The position numbers and the translations under genes are program-made. From NCBI GenBank assembly GCA_023954795.1, contig JAGSHA010000040.1, positions 1 to 14,481 on the forward strand: a stretch of 14,481 bases of DNA, written 5' to 3'. Each line of letters starts with the position of its first letter. The first letter of the stretch is position 1. This document shows, piece by piece, positions 7,076 through 13,639 of the stretch. Below the pieces are notes generated by a model, which saw only the letters and a list, made by a program, of their open reading frames with translations, had not been told where the DNA came from and did no database searches. Source of the DNA: Oceanospirillaceae bacterium. GTDB taxonomy: Bacteria > Pseudomonadota > Gammaproteobacteria > Pseudomonadales > Balneatricaceae.

Positions 7076-8686
7076 ATGGCGAAGATTTTCGGATCTATCA
7101 GTACCAAGGTCTTTTTAGGATATGCCGCCGTGCTGGTGATCACCGTGATCGCTGCATTCGCACTAACCAATACAACACGCTCCGTTCAAAGCGAAGTAAC
7201 AACCTTTGTTGATCGGACCCTACCTCAGCTAAGTCAACTGGAACGCATCAGCGCATCGGTTGGTAAGTTAGAGATCGCAGCCTACTCTCTGTATGGTACA
7301 ACCATCGACGTAGCAACGTACGACCAGCGCCGCGACACCATCAACCAAGTACGCGGCCAAGCCGTTCGTGCCTTACAGTCCAGCGGTGGCATCCGTCTTG
7401 AGGGTCTGTCCCGTAGCTTGAATGATATGGACCAATCACTGGATCAACTGCGCAATACCATGTCTGCAGGCACGATCAATTGGGACAGTGCACGTAACGA
7501 ACTCGGCACGCTCTCCGCAAATGCCAGCACCGCGCTAGAGCAGCTCAGCCAGATTAATACGCAAGTGAGCAAATCAGCCAGCGACAGCTCTATGACTATC
7601 ATCGACGATATGGCAGGAACCGTGCAGCTGATTATTTTACTGGTATCAAGCATTGTGATCGTCGCCCTGCTTGCTTATATCTTTGCCCGCAAGCAAGTGG
7701 CCAACCCAATCAGCGAACTGGCGACCGGTTTGCTTAAAGTGTCGCGTGATCAGGATCTGACGATTCAGCTACCCCAGACAAGTGGCGATGAAGTCGGCCG
7801 AGCATCCAGCAGCATCAACGAATTGCTAGAACTGTTCCGCAATGGCATGGCAGAAGTATCCAACGCCACCAAGGGTATCAGTAGCTCAGTCACCTCTCTT
7901 ACCGATACAGCATCCAGCTCAGATCAGGCAATCAATCACCTTAATCAGCAGATCGACAACCTGATGGATGTCATGATGCAGCTTGAGCAGCAGATCGAAC
8001 GTGGCGTTGAACACTCCGCGCAGGCCTCAGAGTCTGCCCGCAAAGGTGCGTCAGAGGTTCAGTCAGGTGCTGGCGAAGTTGAACGCACCTCGGCCAGCAT
8101 CGAAGTACTGGCGGGTGATATCGAAACAACGGCTAGCATGCTTATGGAGCTACGTGATGCTGGCGACCAGGTCTCCAGTGTCGTCAGCACCATTGCTGAC
8201 ATCGCTGATCAAACCAATCTTCTGGCCCTTAACGCTGCAATCGAAGCCGCCCGTGCTGGCGAATCCGGCCGAGGCTTTGCGGTCGTTGCCGACGAGGTGC
8301 GTACTTTGGCTACACGAACTCACCAGTCTACTGTTGAGATCAACGCTATGTTGGAGACCATTGTTTCCTCTATTACTGCCTCCATGAATACAATGGAATC
8401 CAACCAGTCTAAGGCGCGGGATTCGGTACAGCTGGCACAGGCAACCGTCGAAAGCTTGTCTTCCATCCAACATACCATTCACAGCCTGAGTGGCGAATGC
8501 GAAGAAGCGGCAACGCTGGCAAGTGACGCGCGTAACGATATGGAACAGGTGCGTGGTAAGGTTCAGCAGTTTAAATCACTCGGCAGCACGGTCGTTGAGG
8601 GTAGCCGGGCTACACAAAATGCTTCAGCATCGCTGTCTCAGCTGGCAAACAATCTACAGAGCATGACTTCTCGGTTTAAGGTCTGA
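7076..8686 (+). CDS. Methyl-accepting chemotaxis protein
   Basis: A 536-residue transmembrane receptor. One membrane helix lies at about 13-31. A roughly 150-residue, mainly helical periplasmic region follows that resembles a four-helix-bundle sensor. The second helix is at about 184-203 and runs into a HAMP domain (about 204-257, with the NPISELATGLLKVSRDQDL signature). The cytoplasmic signalling coiled coil (about 265-530) contains the nearly invariant hairpin tip IADQTNLLALNAAIEAARAGE and GRGFAVVADEVRTLA at about 376-410. This contacts CheA/CheW. The C terminus (SRFKV) lacks an NWETF-like CheR tether. The ATG has AAAGGAA seven bases upstream. It is a single-gene unit: divergent promoter on one side, terminator directly after. 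The ligand cannot be inferred. Confidence 0.95.
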   Translation: MAKIFGSISTKVFLGYAAVLVITVIAAFALTNTTRSVQSEVTTFVDRTLPQLSQLERISASVGKLEIAAYSLYGTTIDVATYDQRRDTINQVRGQAVRALQSSGGIRLEGLSRSLNDMDQSLDQLRNTMSAGTINWDSARNELGTLSANASTALEQLSQINTQVSKSASDSSMTIIDDMAGTVQLIILLVSSIVIVALLAYIFARKQVANPISELATGLLKVSRDQDLTIQLPQTSGDEVGRASSSINELLELFRNGMAEVSNATKGISSSVTSLTDTASSSDQAINHLNQQIDNLMDVMMQLEQQIERGVEHSAQASESARKGASEVQSGAGEVERTSASIEVLAGDIETTASMLMELRDAGDQVSSVVSTIADIADQTNLLALNAAIEAARAGESGRGFAVVADEVRTLATRTHQSTVEINAMLETIVSSITASMNTMESNQSKARDSVQLAQATVESLSSIQHTIHSLSGECEEAATLASDARNDMEQVRGKVQQFKSLGSTVVEGSRATQNASASLSQLANNLQSMTSRFKV

Positions 8687-8714
8687 TTTGACTCATTAGA
8701 CCGGCAGACTGACA

Positions 8715-8748
8715 AGGGCAACCGATCATAGGGTTGCCCTTTTTATTT
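8715..8748 (+). terminator. Intrinsic terminator after the chemotaxis receptor
   Basis: AGGGCAACC (8715-8723) pairs perfectly with GGTTGCCCT (8732-8740) around an 8-base loop and is followed by TTTTATTT. It lies 29 bases past the stop codon. The opposite strand lacks a comparable T run, so it mainly serves the plus-strand gene. Confidence 0.92.
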
Positions 8749-8788
8749 CCGCTGATTACAGGAGACCAACATATCCTTCCTGAGATCG

Positions 8789-9571
8789 TCAGTGATCCCA
8801 GTGCAAATCCAGATCAAATCTCGGGGAACTCAGAAATTGGGGGCGGTATAAAAATCCTTGCACGAAATCCAACGGATAATCCTGCAAACGCATCAACTGC
8901 GCCTCAGTCTCAACGCCCTCCAGCACGGTTTTTCGTCCACTTGCGCGCGCGAATGTTAACAGATGACGAAAGAGTCGTTCGTAATCAGGTTCATCCAGCA
9001 ACGCGACCCACCGCCTATCAAACTTCATATATTCCACCGACACCATCAAGTCGATTGATAGCATCGATTCACTCGCTCCGATGTCGTCCAGTGCGCTGCT
9101 GATACCTTGTTTATGGAGCGCTTCGAGCAACATCATGCTGGCATGAGAATCTTGTAAATCACTGTTTTCGATCAGCTCAACCACCAGCCTTTTATCTGGC
9201 GTCAGCAGCTCCAGCATCGGTAAACGAACTTCTTCTGTCAGCGCATGCGGATCAAGATTAATGAACAGATGTGTATTCACTGGCGCCGCCGCGATCTGCA
9301 ACCACTTAAGCTGCAATTCAGTTCGACCCAGTAATTTACTGTTACTGTGTAATGCCTGAAAAACGGAGATCGGCGATACCGGTGCCTGATTGACGTTGTA
9401 AAACCGAGCCAGCGCTTCATACGCAAAAACCTGCTGACTCGTTAGACCAACAATGGGCTGATACTCTGCACTGTAATGCGTAACACCTGATGCTTCATCA
9501 CGTGAATCGGCTGACGATAGGGTTTGTTGAGACTTAATCCATGTCGTTGACGCTCTCTGAAAGCTACCCAT
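8789..9571 (-). CDS. Stand-alone EAL-domain protein (putative c-di-GMP phosphodiesterase)
   Basis: A 260-residue cytoplasmic protein consisting almost only of an EAL domain (about 32-255) after a short polar N terminus. Residues matching the catalytic set are visible: E in YEALARF (52-54), N in FINLDP (about 105), E in VVELIE, the DD pair at 162-163, K in EYMKFD (about 183), E in LEGVET (about 218) and Q in FVQGF (about 238). The usual DDFGTGYSS loop is changed to DDIGASES, a loop linked to metal coordination and dimerisation, so activity could be reduced or unusually controlled. The ATG at 9571 is chosen over an in-frame TTG at 9583; GGA lies seven bases upstream. The gene converges on the chemotaxis receptor and diverges from the DUF2185 gene. 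A Fur-box-like palindrome in its promoter region suggests iron control. Confidence 0.88.
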   Translation of the reverse strand: MGSFQRASTTWIKSQQTLSSADSRDEASGVTHYSAEYQPIVGLTSQQVFAYEALARFYNVNQAPVSPISVFQALHSNSKLLGRTELQLKWLQIAAAPVNTHLFINLDPHALTEEVRLPMLELLTPDKRLVVELIENSDLQDSHASMMLLEALHKQGISSALDDIGASESMLSIDLMVSVEYMKFDRRWVALLDEPDYERLFRHLLTFARASGRKTVLEGVETEAQLMRLQDYPLDFVQGFLYRPQFLSSPRFDLDLHWDH

Positions 9572-9623
9572 CCTAGGATCCAAAAGTAGAAAAGTTAAAT
9601 ATTTAAAGGAGTTAGGCGCAAAC

Positions 9624-9650
9624 CTTATATGCGAACGATTCGCATTACAA
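9624..9650 (-). promoter_or_regulatory. Putative promoter for the small EAL gene
   Basis: On the complement, TTGTAA (9645-9650) and TATAAG (9624-9629) are 15 bases apart, a slightly short spacer, with a leader of about 46 bases to the ATG. The Fur-like palindrome fills the spacer, as expected for a repressor site. Confidence 0.35.
9628..9646. promoter_or_regulatory. Fur-box-like palindrome
   Basis: The 19-mer contains the perfect inverted repeat ATGCGAA (9629-9635), CGA, TTCGCAT (9639-9645). By eye it agrees at 15 of 19 positions with AATGAGAATGATTCTCATT, a common form of the gammaproteobacterial Fur box. It sits between the -35 and -10 of the putative EAL promoter and about 145 bases upstream of the divergent DUF2185 gene. 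Another dimeric regulator could equally bind it. Confidence 0.45.
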
Positions 9651-9788
9651 TAAATTACTACTCGACCCTAGCGAAAAGTCTAACTATCTTCACTCCATCA
9701 GCACGCATTATGAGCCTTGGTTTCGTTTCCCTTACCCGGAACACGTATTACAATATGCACCTTGTTTTACCCGCCACGACGAGATGTT

Positions 9789-10202
9789 ATGAAATCACCT
9801 GATATCGATAAGCCTGCTTCCGCTGATGACGAAACCAACCAGACCAAAAATGGGTTTCTGGCGCTGGTGTCAAAAATGGTCTTTGAAGAGAAGCTCCCTG
9901 TACGCTTCATGTATAAAACCGTACCTGAGCATCTGAATGATACCGGATGGCGTATGTTCACTGGCTACGAAACACCAGAATATCTGGAAGATGAAGTAAC
10001 CAACCTGATTCCTGTGGACGTAGATAAAATGGTCAAACTCGACCCGTCTATTACTGATCTGGTTGAATACAACGCAGGCACTGTGTGGGAACGTGCGCCG
10101 GAAGGTGACGGCTGGGAGCGCGTACACGATTATCGTATCCCTTCAGCGTTCACAGAGGTTAACATCACCAACGATGTCGACGAATTTGGCGGCAAAAGCT
10201 AA
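9789..10202 (+). CDS. DUF2185 (Imm33-like) domain protein
   Basis: A 137-residue acidic, probably cytoplasmic protein. The central part (about 35-105) carries the pattern I associate with DUF2185, now often called the Imm33 immunity-like domain: DTGWRMFTGYETPEYLED at about 51-68, NLIPVD, a KLDPSITDLVEYNAGTVWER stretch at about 83-102 and a closing GWERV. Imm33 domains occur in polymorphic-toxin immunity loci but also, as here, as stand-alone housekeeping-type genes of unknown role. No toxin-like gene is adjacent. The frame is open from a TTG at 9717, but the ATG at 9789, with GAG five bases before it, marks the start of charged, family-like sequence and is preferred. It precedes ibpA by 175 bases, which hold that gene's own promoter and leader. 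Confidence 0.75.
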   Translation: MKSPDIDKPASADDETNQTKNGFLALVSKMVFEEKLPVRFMYKTVPEHLNDTGWRMFTGYETPEYLEDEVTNLIPVDVDKMVKLDPSITDLVEYNAGTVWERAPEGDGWERVHDYRIPSAFTEVNITNDVDEFGGKS

Positions 10203-10219
10203 TCCCCTCCACGCGGATC

Positions 10220-10246
10220 CTTGAAATATCCTATTCAGCCCACAGA
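10220..10246 (+). promoter_or_regulatory. Sigma32-like heat shock promoter of ibpA
   Basis: CTTGAA (10220-10225) is an exact sigma32 -35 core. After 13 bases it is followed by CCCACAGA (10239-10246), which keeps the CCCA part of the CCCCATNT -10. A start site around 10251-10254 would fall at the foot of the first leader stem-loop. Confidence 0.55.
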
Positions 10247-10254
10247 TAGTGATT

Positions 10255-10374
10255 AAGCGGGTGCTTAACTGTAAGGCCCGCTTCCATACCTGACCTAACT
10301 GCTGGCATTAATGATATGCAGCGCTTAAGGACAGGCACACTATCTGAAGTTCCATATTGCTTGATGAGGATATG
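10255..10374 (+). promoter_or_regulatory. ROSE-type RNA thermometer in the ibpA leader
   Basis: Three consecutive stem-loops fill the leader. Stem I pairs AAGCGGG (10255-10261) with CCCGCTT (10277-10283), with an inner CTTA/TAAG stem. Stem II pairs CCTG (10289-10292) with CAGG (10332-10335), CCT with AGG, and GCT/GCAT with ATGC/AGC, around a 7-base loop. Stem III pairs CATATT (10353-10358) and CT (10360-10361) with AGGATATG (10367-10374), leaving G10359 bulged and a 5-base loop. The UUGCU anti-Shine-Dalgarno motif facing AGGA, with one unpaired G, is the hallmark of ROSE thermometers described for rhizobial hsp genes and enterobacterial ibpA. Melting at high temperature would expose AGGA seven bases before the ATG. 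Confidence 0.82.
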
Positions 10375-10377
10375 TAC

Positions 10378-10797
10378 ATGCGTGATTTCGACCTTTCTCC
10401 CCTTTACCGTTCCGCTATTGGCTTTGATCGTTTGGCGTCCATGCTCGACAATGCCAGCCGCAACGACAACCAGCCTAGCTACCCGCCCTATAACATCGAA
10501 CTACTGGGCGAAAACGCATATCGCATTACGATGGCGGTTGCAGGTTTCACCATCGAAGAGCTGGACATACAAAGCGAAAATTCGACCTTACTGATTGCAG
10601 GCACTAAACACGTCGACAAAGATCAGCATCAGTATCTATACCAGGGTATTGCAGCACGTAACTTTGAGCGTCGTTTCCAACTGGCGGATCATGTCAAAGT
10701 CATGAAAGCACATATGGAAAATGGCCTGCTGCATGTGGATCTTATACGTGAAATTCCGGAAGCGATGAAACCACGTTCGATCAAGATAGAACGTTAA
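10378..10797 (+). CDS. ibpA: Small heat shock protein IbpA (Hsp20)
   Basis: A 139-residue alpha-crystallin-type holdase that binds unfolding proteins and aggregates and hands them to DnaK/ClpB. It is strikingly close to E. coli IbpA: the N terminus MRDFDLSPLYRSAIGFDRL differs from it by one residue, and YPPYNIEL, YRITMAVAGF, YLYQGIAARNFERRFQL and IPEAMKPR are all recognisable. The crystallin domain spans about 33-125 and the C-terminal I-x-I anchor is present as IKI. The ORF can be opened from a TTG at 10357, but that codon lies inside the thermometer hairpin. The ATG at 10378, seven bases after AGGA, matches the E. coli start. It is monocistronic: own heat shock promoter, ROSE leader and a terminator 50 bases after the stop. 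No ibpB paralogue is present in the window. Confidence 0.96.
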   Translation: MRDFDLSPLYRSAIGFDRLASMLDNASRNDNQPSYPPYNIELLGENAYRITMAVAGFTIEELDIQSENSTLLIAGTKHVDKDQHQYLYQGIAARNFERRFQLADHVKVMKAHMENGLLHVDLIREIPEAMKPRSIKIER

Positions 10798-10848
10798 ACG
10801 GGACATGGCAGGTACCTGATTGTCCAGGTGCTTATCATCACCATAATG

Positions 10849-10881
10849 AATGGGTCGCCAATGCGGCCCATTTTTATTTTT
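10849..10881 (+). terminator. Intrinsic terminator after ibpA
   Basis: AATGGGTCGC (10849-10858) pairs over ten positions (one G-U) with GCGGCCCATT (10863-10872) around a CAAT loop, and is followed by TTTATTTTT. It is a very strong terminator on the plus strand. Confidence 0.95.
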
Positions 10882-10890
10882 CCCGTTAAC

Positions 10891-10968
10891 ATGCCCCAAA
10901 CAGACAAAACCACTTCCCAGCCCTCGGTCATACTGGGCGAAGAATTATTCGTCGAGGAAAATGGATGA
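10891..10968 (+). CDS. Possible 25-residue leader ORF overlapping the AraC-type gene
   Basis: An ATG at 10891 opens a 25-codon frame (MPQTDKTTSQPSVILGEELF, then VEENG) whose TGA stop overlaps the start of the regulator gene as ATGA. Such an overlap often signals translational coupling. There is no clear ribosome binding site in front of it and the peptide matches nothing I recognise, so it may be chance. Confidence 0.2.
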   Translation: MPQTDKTTSQPSVILGEELFVEENG

Positions 10969-11840
10969 ACGCTCAACAGCGCCTGGTCAAGGTTATCGAT
11001 CTTATAGAAGATCACTTGTCGGAGTCCCTGTATGTTGACCAGTTGGCGGAGTCTGTAAACTGGTCTCGCTGGCAACTACAGCGCACCTTCCAGACACGAT
11101 TTGGTTACAGCGTGGCGCAATATTCTCGTCACCGTCGCCTTAGTGCCGCCGCGATCTCTCTGATACAAACCGAGCAACAGATTCTGGATATTGCCCTGAC
11201 CTTTGGCTTTGATAACCAACAAAGCTTCAGTCGCGCCTTTAGCCAGTACTTTGGACTGGCTCCCAAGCGTTATCGGTTACGCAGCGAGCTTATCGGCCTT
11301 TTCCCTCGATTGGATCCAACGCTTTTTGTCCACTCATATGGAGATACCATCATGGAACCTATGATCGTCACACACGCCGCTAAAACATTGTGGGGCATGA
11401 ACACCCGCTTTAACGCGCCCGGCTCTTCAACACCGAACAACATGCAGGTATTACCCGATCTTTGGCGCAGGTTTCAAATACAGCTGGAGCAGCAACAGAT
11501 ACAGAAGCAGGTATTCTGGGGTGTTGTAGACTCATCTACCGCCAATGATCAGCTTGAAGGACTGACGTACTGGACAGCATTTGAAAGCGAAAAGGCTCTG
11601 CCCTGTAAGGGAATGGAGCGTTTAGACGTACCGGAGCAAACGTATGCCTGCTTTATTCACCGCGGTCCGATCAGCGAGATAGAACGCACATTATCAGCGA
11701 TCTTCCGTGATTGGTTACCTAACAGCGAATACCGTCATACCGGTGGCCCGGAACTGGAACTTTACGATGAAAGATTCGCGTTTGAACATCCCGACTCGGT
11801 ATTGGAATACTGGGTTCCGGTGGAGAAATCGGTCGCGTAA
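10965..11840 (+). CDS. AraC-family regulator with GyrI-like effector domain
   Basis: A 291-residue transcription factor of the Rob type: DNA-binding domain first, ligand domain last. The AraC DNA-binding region covers about 1-107, with helix-turn-helix 1 at about 24-45 (VDQLAESVNWSRWQLQRTF) and helix-turn-helix 2 at about 73-95 (ILDIALTFGFDNQQSFSRAF). GLAPKRYR ends the region. Residues about 130-288 form a GyrI/AraC-E-bind domain, the fold that binds small hydrophobic or cationic molecules in Rob and BmrR; the YACFIHRGPISEIERTLSAI stretch and the closing LEYWVPVE are typical. The ATG has GAGG seven bases upstream. It follows the ibpA terminator and is convergent with the macrodomain gene, only 34 bases away, so its regulon is not indicated by an obvious divergent partner. 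The ligand is unknown. Confidence 0.9.
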   Translation: MNAQQRLVKVIDLIEDHLSESLYVDQLAESVNWSRWQLQRTFQTRFGYSVAQYSRHRRLSAAAISLIQTEQQILDIALTFGFDNQQSFSRAFSQYFGLAPKRYRLRSELIGLFPRLDPTLFVHSYGDTIMEPMIVTHAAKTLWGMNTRFNAPGSSTPNNMQVLPDLWRRFQIQLEQQQIQKQVFWGVVDSSTANDQLEGLTYWTAFESEKALPCKGMERLDVPEQTYACFIHRGPISEIERTLSAIFRDWLPNSEYRHTGGPELELYDERFAFEHPDSVLEYWVPVEKSVA

Positions 11841-11874
11841 TCCCGATCTCGTGTCGATCACTTTTTGTGACTGA

Positions 11875-12384
11875 TTAAGATGCGAGCTGTTGCTGATACA
11901 ACTGCTCCATCTCTTCATTGAAGCAGCAAAAAACAACACGTTTTATCGAGGACCGTTGCAGCAATTGGGCCTTCACTGTTGCTATCGCAATGCCTACCGC
12001 CTCCTCCAAAGGATACCCATAGACACCGCAACTGATCGCCGGAAAAGCAATACTCTGAACACCCGTATCCGCCGCTAAGCGTAAACTACGCCGGTAACAA
12101 CTTGCCAGCTTTTTGGCCTCGTCTGAATTTCCACCTCGCCAGACCGGACCAACCGTATGAATGACGTATTTTGCAGGCAGGTTATAACCCGCCGTCAACT
12201 TAGCATCGCCTGTATCACAGCCCCCCAGCGTGCGACATTCAGCCCATAGATCCGGACCTGCCGTTCGATGAATAGCACCATCCACACCGCCACCACCCAA
12301 CAAGCTACTGTTAGCCGCATTCACAATGGCATCTACCTGTAATCGAGTAATATCACCAACAACGATCTCAATCGTCTGTTTCAT
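11875..12384 (-). CDS. ymdB: YmdB-type macrodomain, O-acetyl-ADP-ribose deacetylase
   Basis: A 169-residue single macrodomain, close in length to E. coli YmdB (177). It would bind ADP-ribose and hydrolyse O-acetyl-ADP-ribose or remove ADP-ribose from targets. The signature VVGDITRLQVDAIVNAANSS is at the N terminus and GGGGVDGAIHRTAGP at 30-44. Asn25 and Asp35 fall at the same positions as the catalytic pair of E. coli YmdB. HTVGPVWRGG and the phosphate-loop motif SCGVYGYP also match. The frame is open to 12522, but the ATG at 12384, with AAGGA ten bases upstream, aligns with YmdB. It is the last gene of the probable Memo-AMMECR1-TfoX-cupin operon, 37 bases after the cupin stop. YmdB is also known in E. 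coli as an RNase III modulator; whether that holds here is unknown. Confidence 0.93.
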   Translation of the reverse strand: MKQTIEIVVGDITRLQVDAIVNAANSSLLGGGGVDGAIHRTAGPDLWAECRTLGGCDTGDAKLTAGYNLPAKYVIHTVGPVWRGGNSDEAKKLASCYRRSLRLAADTGVQSIAFPAISCGVYGYPLEEAVGIAIATVKAQLLQRSSIKRVVFCCFNEEMEQLYQQQLAS

Positions 12385-12421
12385 ATACGCCCAATCCTTT
12401 TTGACCCCGACGTGCGAATGT

Positions 12422-12745
12422 TCAATCGGCTTTGAGATGTAATGCCAACCAGATTGTGGGTTGATCTTCCAGCGTCCACTCCACTCGGTGGCGACAATTC
12501 GCAGGCAAAAAATACTGATCACCTGGTTCCATATGTATCAGCTTATGATCCTGCTCAAGCAACAAACCCGCTTCGCCTTGCAGCACCATCACCCACTCAC
12601 CCCAATCCTGGTCATACCACTCTCCTTCTGGGGTGCTCTGACCATAAGAGACGATACGCTCCAATGTTGCCCCCGGAAGCGCCAGGAATTCCTGAAAATG
12701 TTCCTGCGTTCGATCATCAGGCAGTTCCGACAACAGGTTTTTCAT
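12422..12745 (-). CDS. Small cupin-domain protein
   Basis: A 107-residue single cupin barrel. The first cupin motif region covers WYDQDWGEWVMVLQGEAGLLLE at about 45-66, and the second GDQYFLPANCRHRVEWT at about 76-92. Of the usual metal ligands only the glutamate of GEWV and the late histidines of CRHRVEW are obvious; the HxH of motif 1 is replaced by DxDWGE, so metal binding is uncertain. The sequence closely fits a widespread family of short gammaproteobacterial cupins without an assigned reaction. Its ATG overlaps the stop codon of the upstream TfoX-like gene (ATGA), indicating translational coupling; GAGGG lies just before. The ORF could open at 12784, but that would sit deep in the TfoX-like gene. 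Confidence 0.82.
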   Translation of the reverse strand: MKNLLSELPDDRTQEHFQEFLALPGATLERIVSYGQSTPEGEWYDQDWGEWVMVLQGEAGLLLEQDHKLIHMEPGDQYFLPANCRHRVEWTLEDQPTIWLALHLKAD

Positions 12746-13071
12746 GCAGCCCTCATTGCCACTTCGTACGCTTTCCCACACCACGACACCAAAGCATCGT
12801 TATCATCCAGACACTCATCTGGCATCTGATAGTAGTTAATGTAACAACGCTTATCTTTCTTCATATAGGTAAAACGCTCGAGTCCCAACTGAATAAAGTG
12901 ATTGGCTGTCAGTTTATCCGCTTTCAGATAAATTTGATCATCAATGATTAGCGCAAACATCAGCCCGCCAATAAACAGACCATGTCCACCGAACATGCGC
13001 TTGGCCTGCACTGGTCCCAGCGCATGCATGCTATCTACCAGATATGAGATAAATCCATCACTGTTTGCCAT
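12742..13071 (-). CDS. Short TfoX N-terminal-domain protein
   Basis: A 109-residue protein made of just the TfoX/Sxy N-terminal domain: VQAKRMFGGHGLFIGGLMFALIID at about 21-44, a YLKAD strand, then FTYMKKDKRCYINYYQMPDE. Full competence regulators (TfoX/Sxy) have about 200 residues with a second C-terminal domain, which is absent. This is therefore the small stand-alone type, whose role is unknown; calling it a competence gene would be unjustified. The ATG has GGAGG and AAGGAGA upstream and overlaps the end of the AMMECR1 gene by 14 bases; its own stop overlaps the cupin start by four. An upstream GTG/ATG reading to 13119 adds an arginine-rich tail with no family support. Confidence 0.87.
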   Translation of the reverse strand: MANSDGFISYLVDSMHALGPVQAKRMFGGHGLFIGGLMFALIIDDQIYLKADKLTANHFIQLGLERFTYMKKDKRCYINYYQMPDECLDDNDALVSWCGKAYEVAMRAA

Positions 13072-13639
13072 TCTCCTTGACCTCCAAGACCTGATAGATA
13101 GAAAACCGCATGGTATCACTCCAGTAATCTCCCGCTAAACCTGCTTTGCGTAATAAGTGGTTCAAGAATTCCGCCGGATCGGAAAGCTGCCCCCAGACCT
13201 GCGGTAAAAAGGTGGCACGATGCTCGTCTTCTTCTAGCAATAATCCATCAATATGCGGACGCAGGCTGGACAACAGATCATCTTTGGATGCTACGGTTAT
13301 CGACTGAGTGGGTGTCAGGATTGAAATCTGTACGTCTATATCAGAAAATTCCGCACGGTTTACTGGAGGGAAACGGGGATCATCAAATGCTGCTGCCTTG
13401 GCGTTATGTTCCAGCTCGGACCAAAGCGCTTGATACGCGGTAAGACTGCCGATACACCCTCTTAACTCACCTTGATGATAAAGCGTAACAAACGCCGCAC
13501 GCTCTTCCTTTTTCCAATCGGCATCTACAGGTGCATGCGCGATGTGATAGCCCAATTCACGCGCGATGGATGATCGCGCATGTTCGAGCATTTGGCGTCT
13601 TTGTGCGGCAGTGTAGTCAGTAAACTGCATAGGCGGCAT
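13058..13639 (-). CDS. amrA: AmmeMemoRadiSam system protein A (AMMECR1 domain)
   Basis: A 193-residue protein of the AMMECR1 family, found from archaea to humans, where the human gene lies in a contiguous-deletion syndrome region. The invariant LRGCIG hexapeptide is visible in GELRGCIGSLTAY (about 57-69 from this start). FDDPRFPPV, the ISILTP strand, and the LLEEDEHRATFLPQVW block that closes the domain are also typical. The biochemical function is not known. Three starts are possible: GTG 13675, ATG 13639 and ATG 13630. None has a strong ribosome site; 13639 is chosen, giving a 23-base overlap with the Memo gene and suggesting coupled translation. The pairing with Memo and, usually, a radical SAM protein defines the AmmeMemoRadiSam system. 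amrA is used informally for this protein. Confidence 0.9.
   Translation of the reverse strand: MPPMQFTDYTAAQRRQMLEHARSSIARELGYHIAHAPVDADWKKEERAAFVTLYHQGELRGCIGSLTAYQALWSELEHNAKAAAFDDPRFPPVNRAEFSDIDVQISILTPTQSITVASKDDLLSSLRPHIDGLLLEEDEHRATFLPQVWGQLSDPAEFLNHLLRKAGLAGDYWSDTMRFSIYQVLEVKENGKQ

Noticed and set aside
9595..9606. 12-base palindrome TTAAATATTTAA
   Set aside because: AT-only palindromes arise readily by chance in AT-rich leaders and no site type fits.
10801..10829. Competing inverted repeats (GGACA/TGTCC and ACCTG/CAGGT) after ibpA
   Set aside because: Short arms and no known role; the strong terminator just downstream explains the region.
11841..11874. Bidirectional terminator between the AraC-type gene and the macrodomain gene
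   Set aside because: Only a 4-base TCAC/GTGA stem with T residues in the loop; too weak to call.
12442..12951. Open plus-strand frame of 169 codons
   Set aside because: Antisense to the cupin and TfoX-like genes, both of which have recognisable domains and coupled starts.
12742..13071. Competence regulator tfoX
   Set aside because: Only the N-terminal domain is present; full TfoX/Sxy has an additional C-terminal domain.
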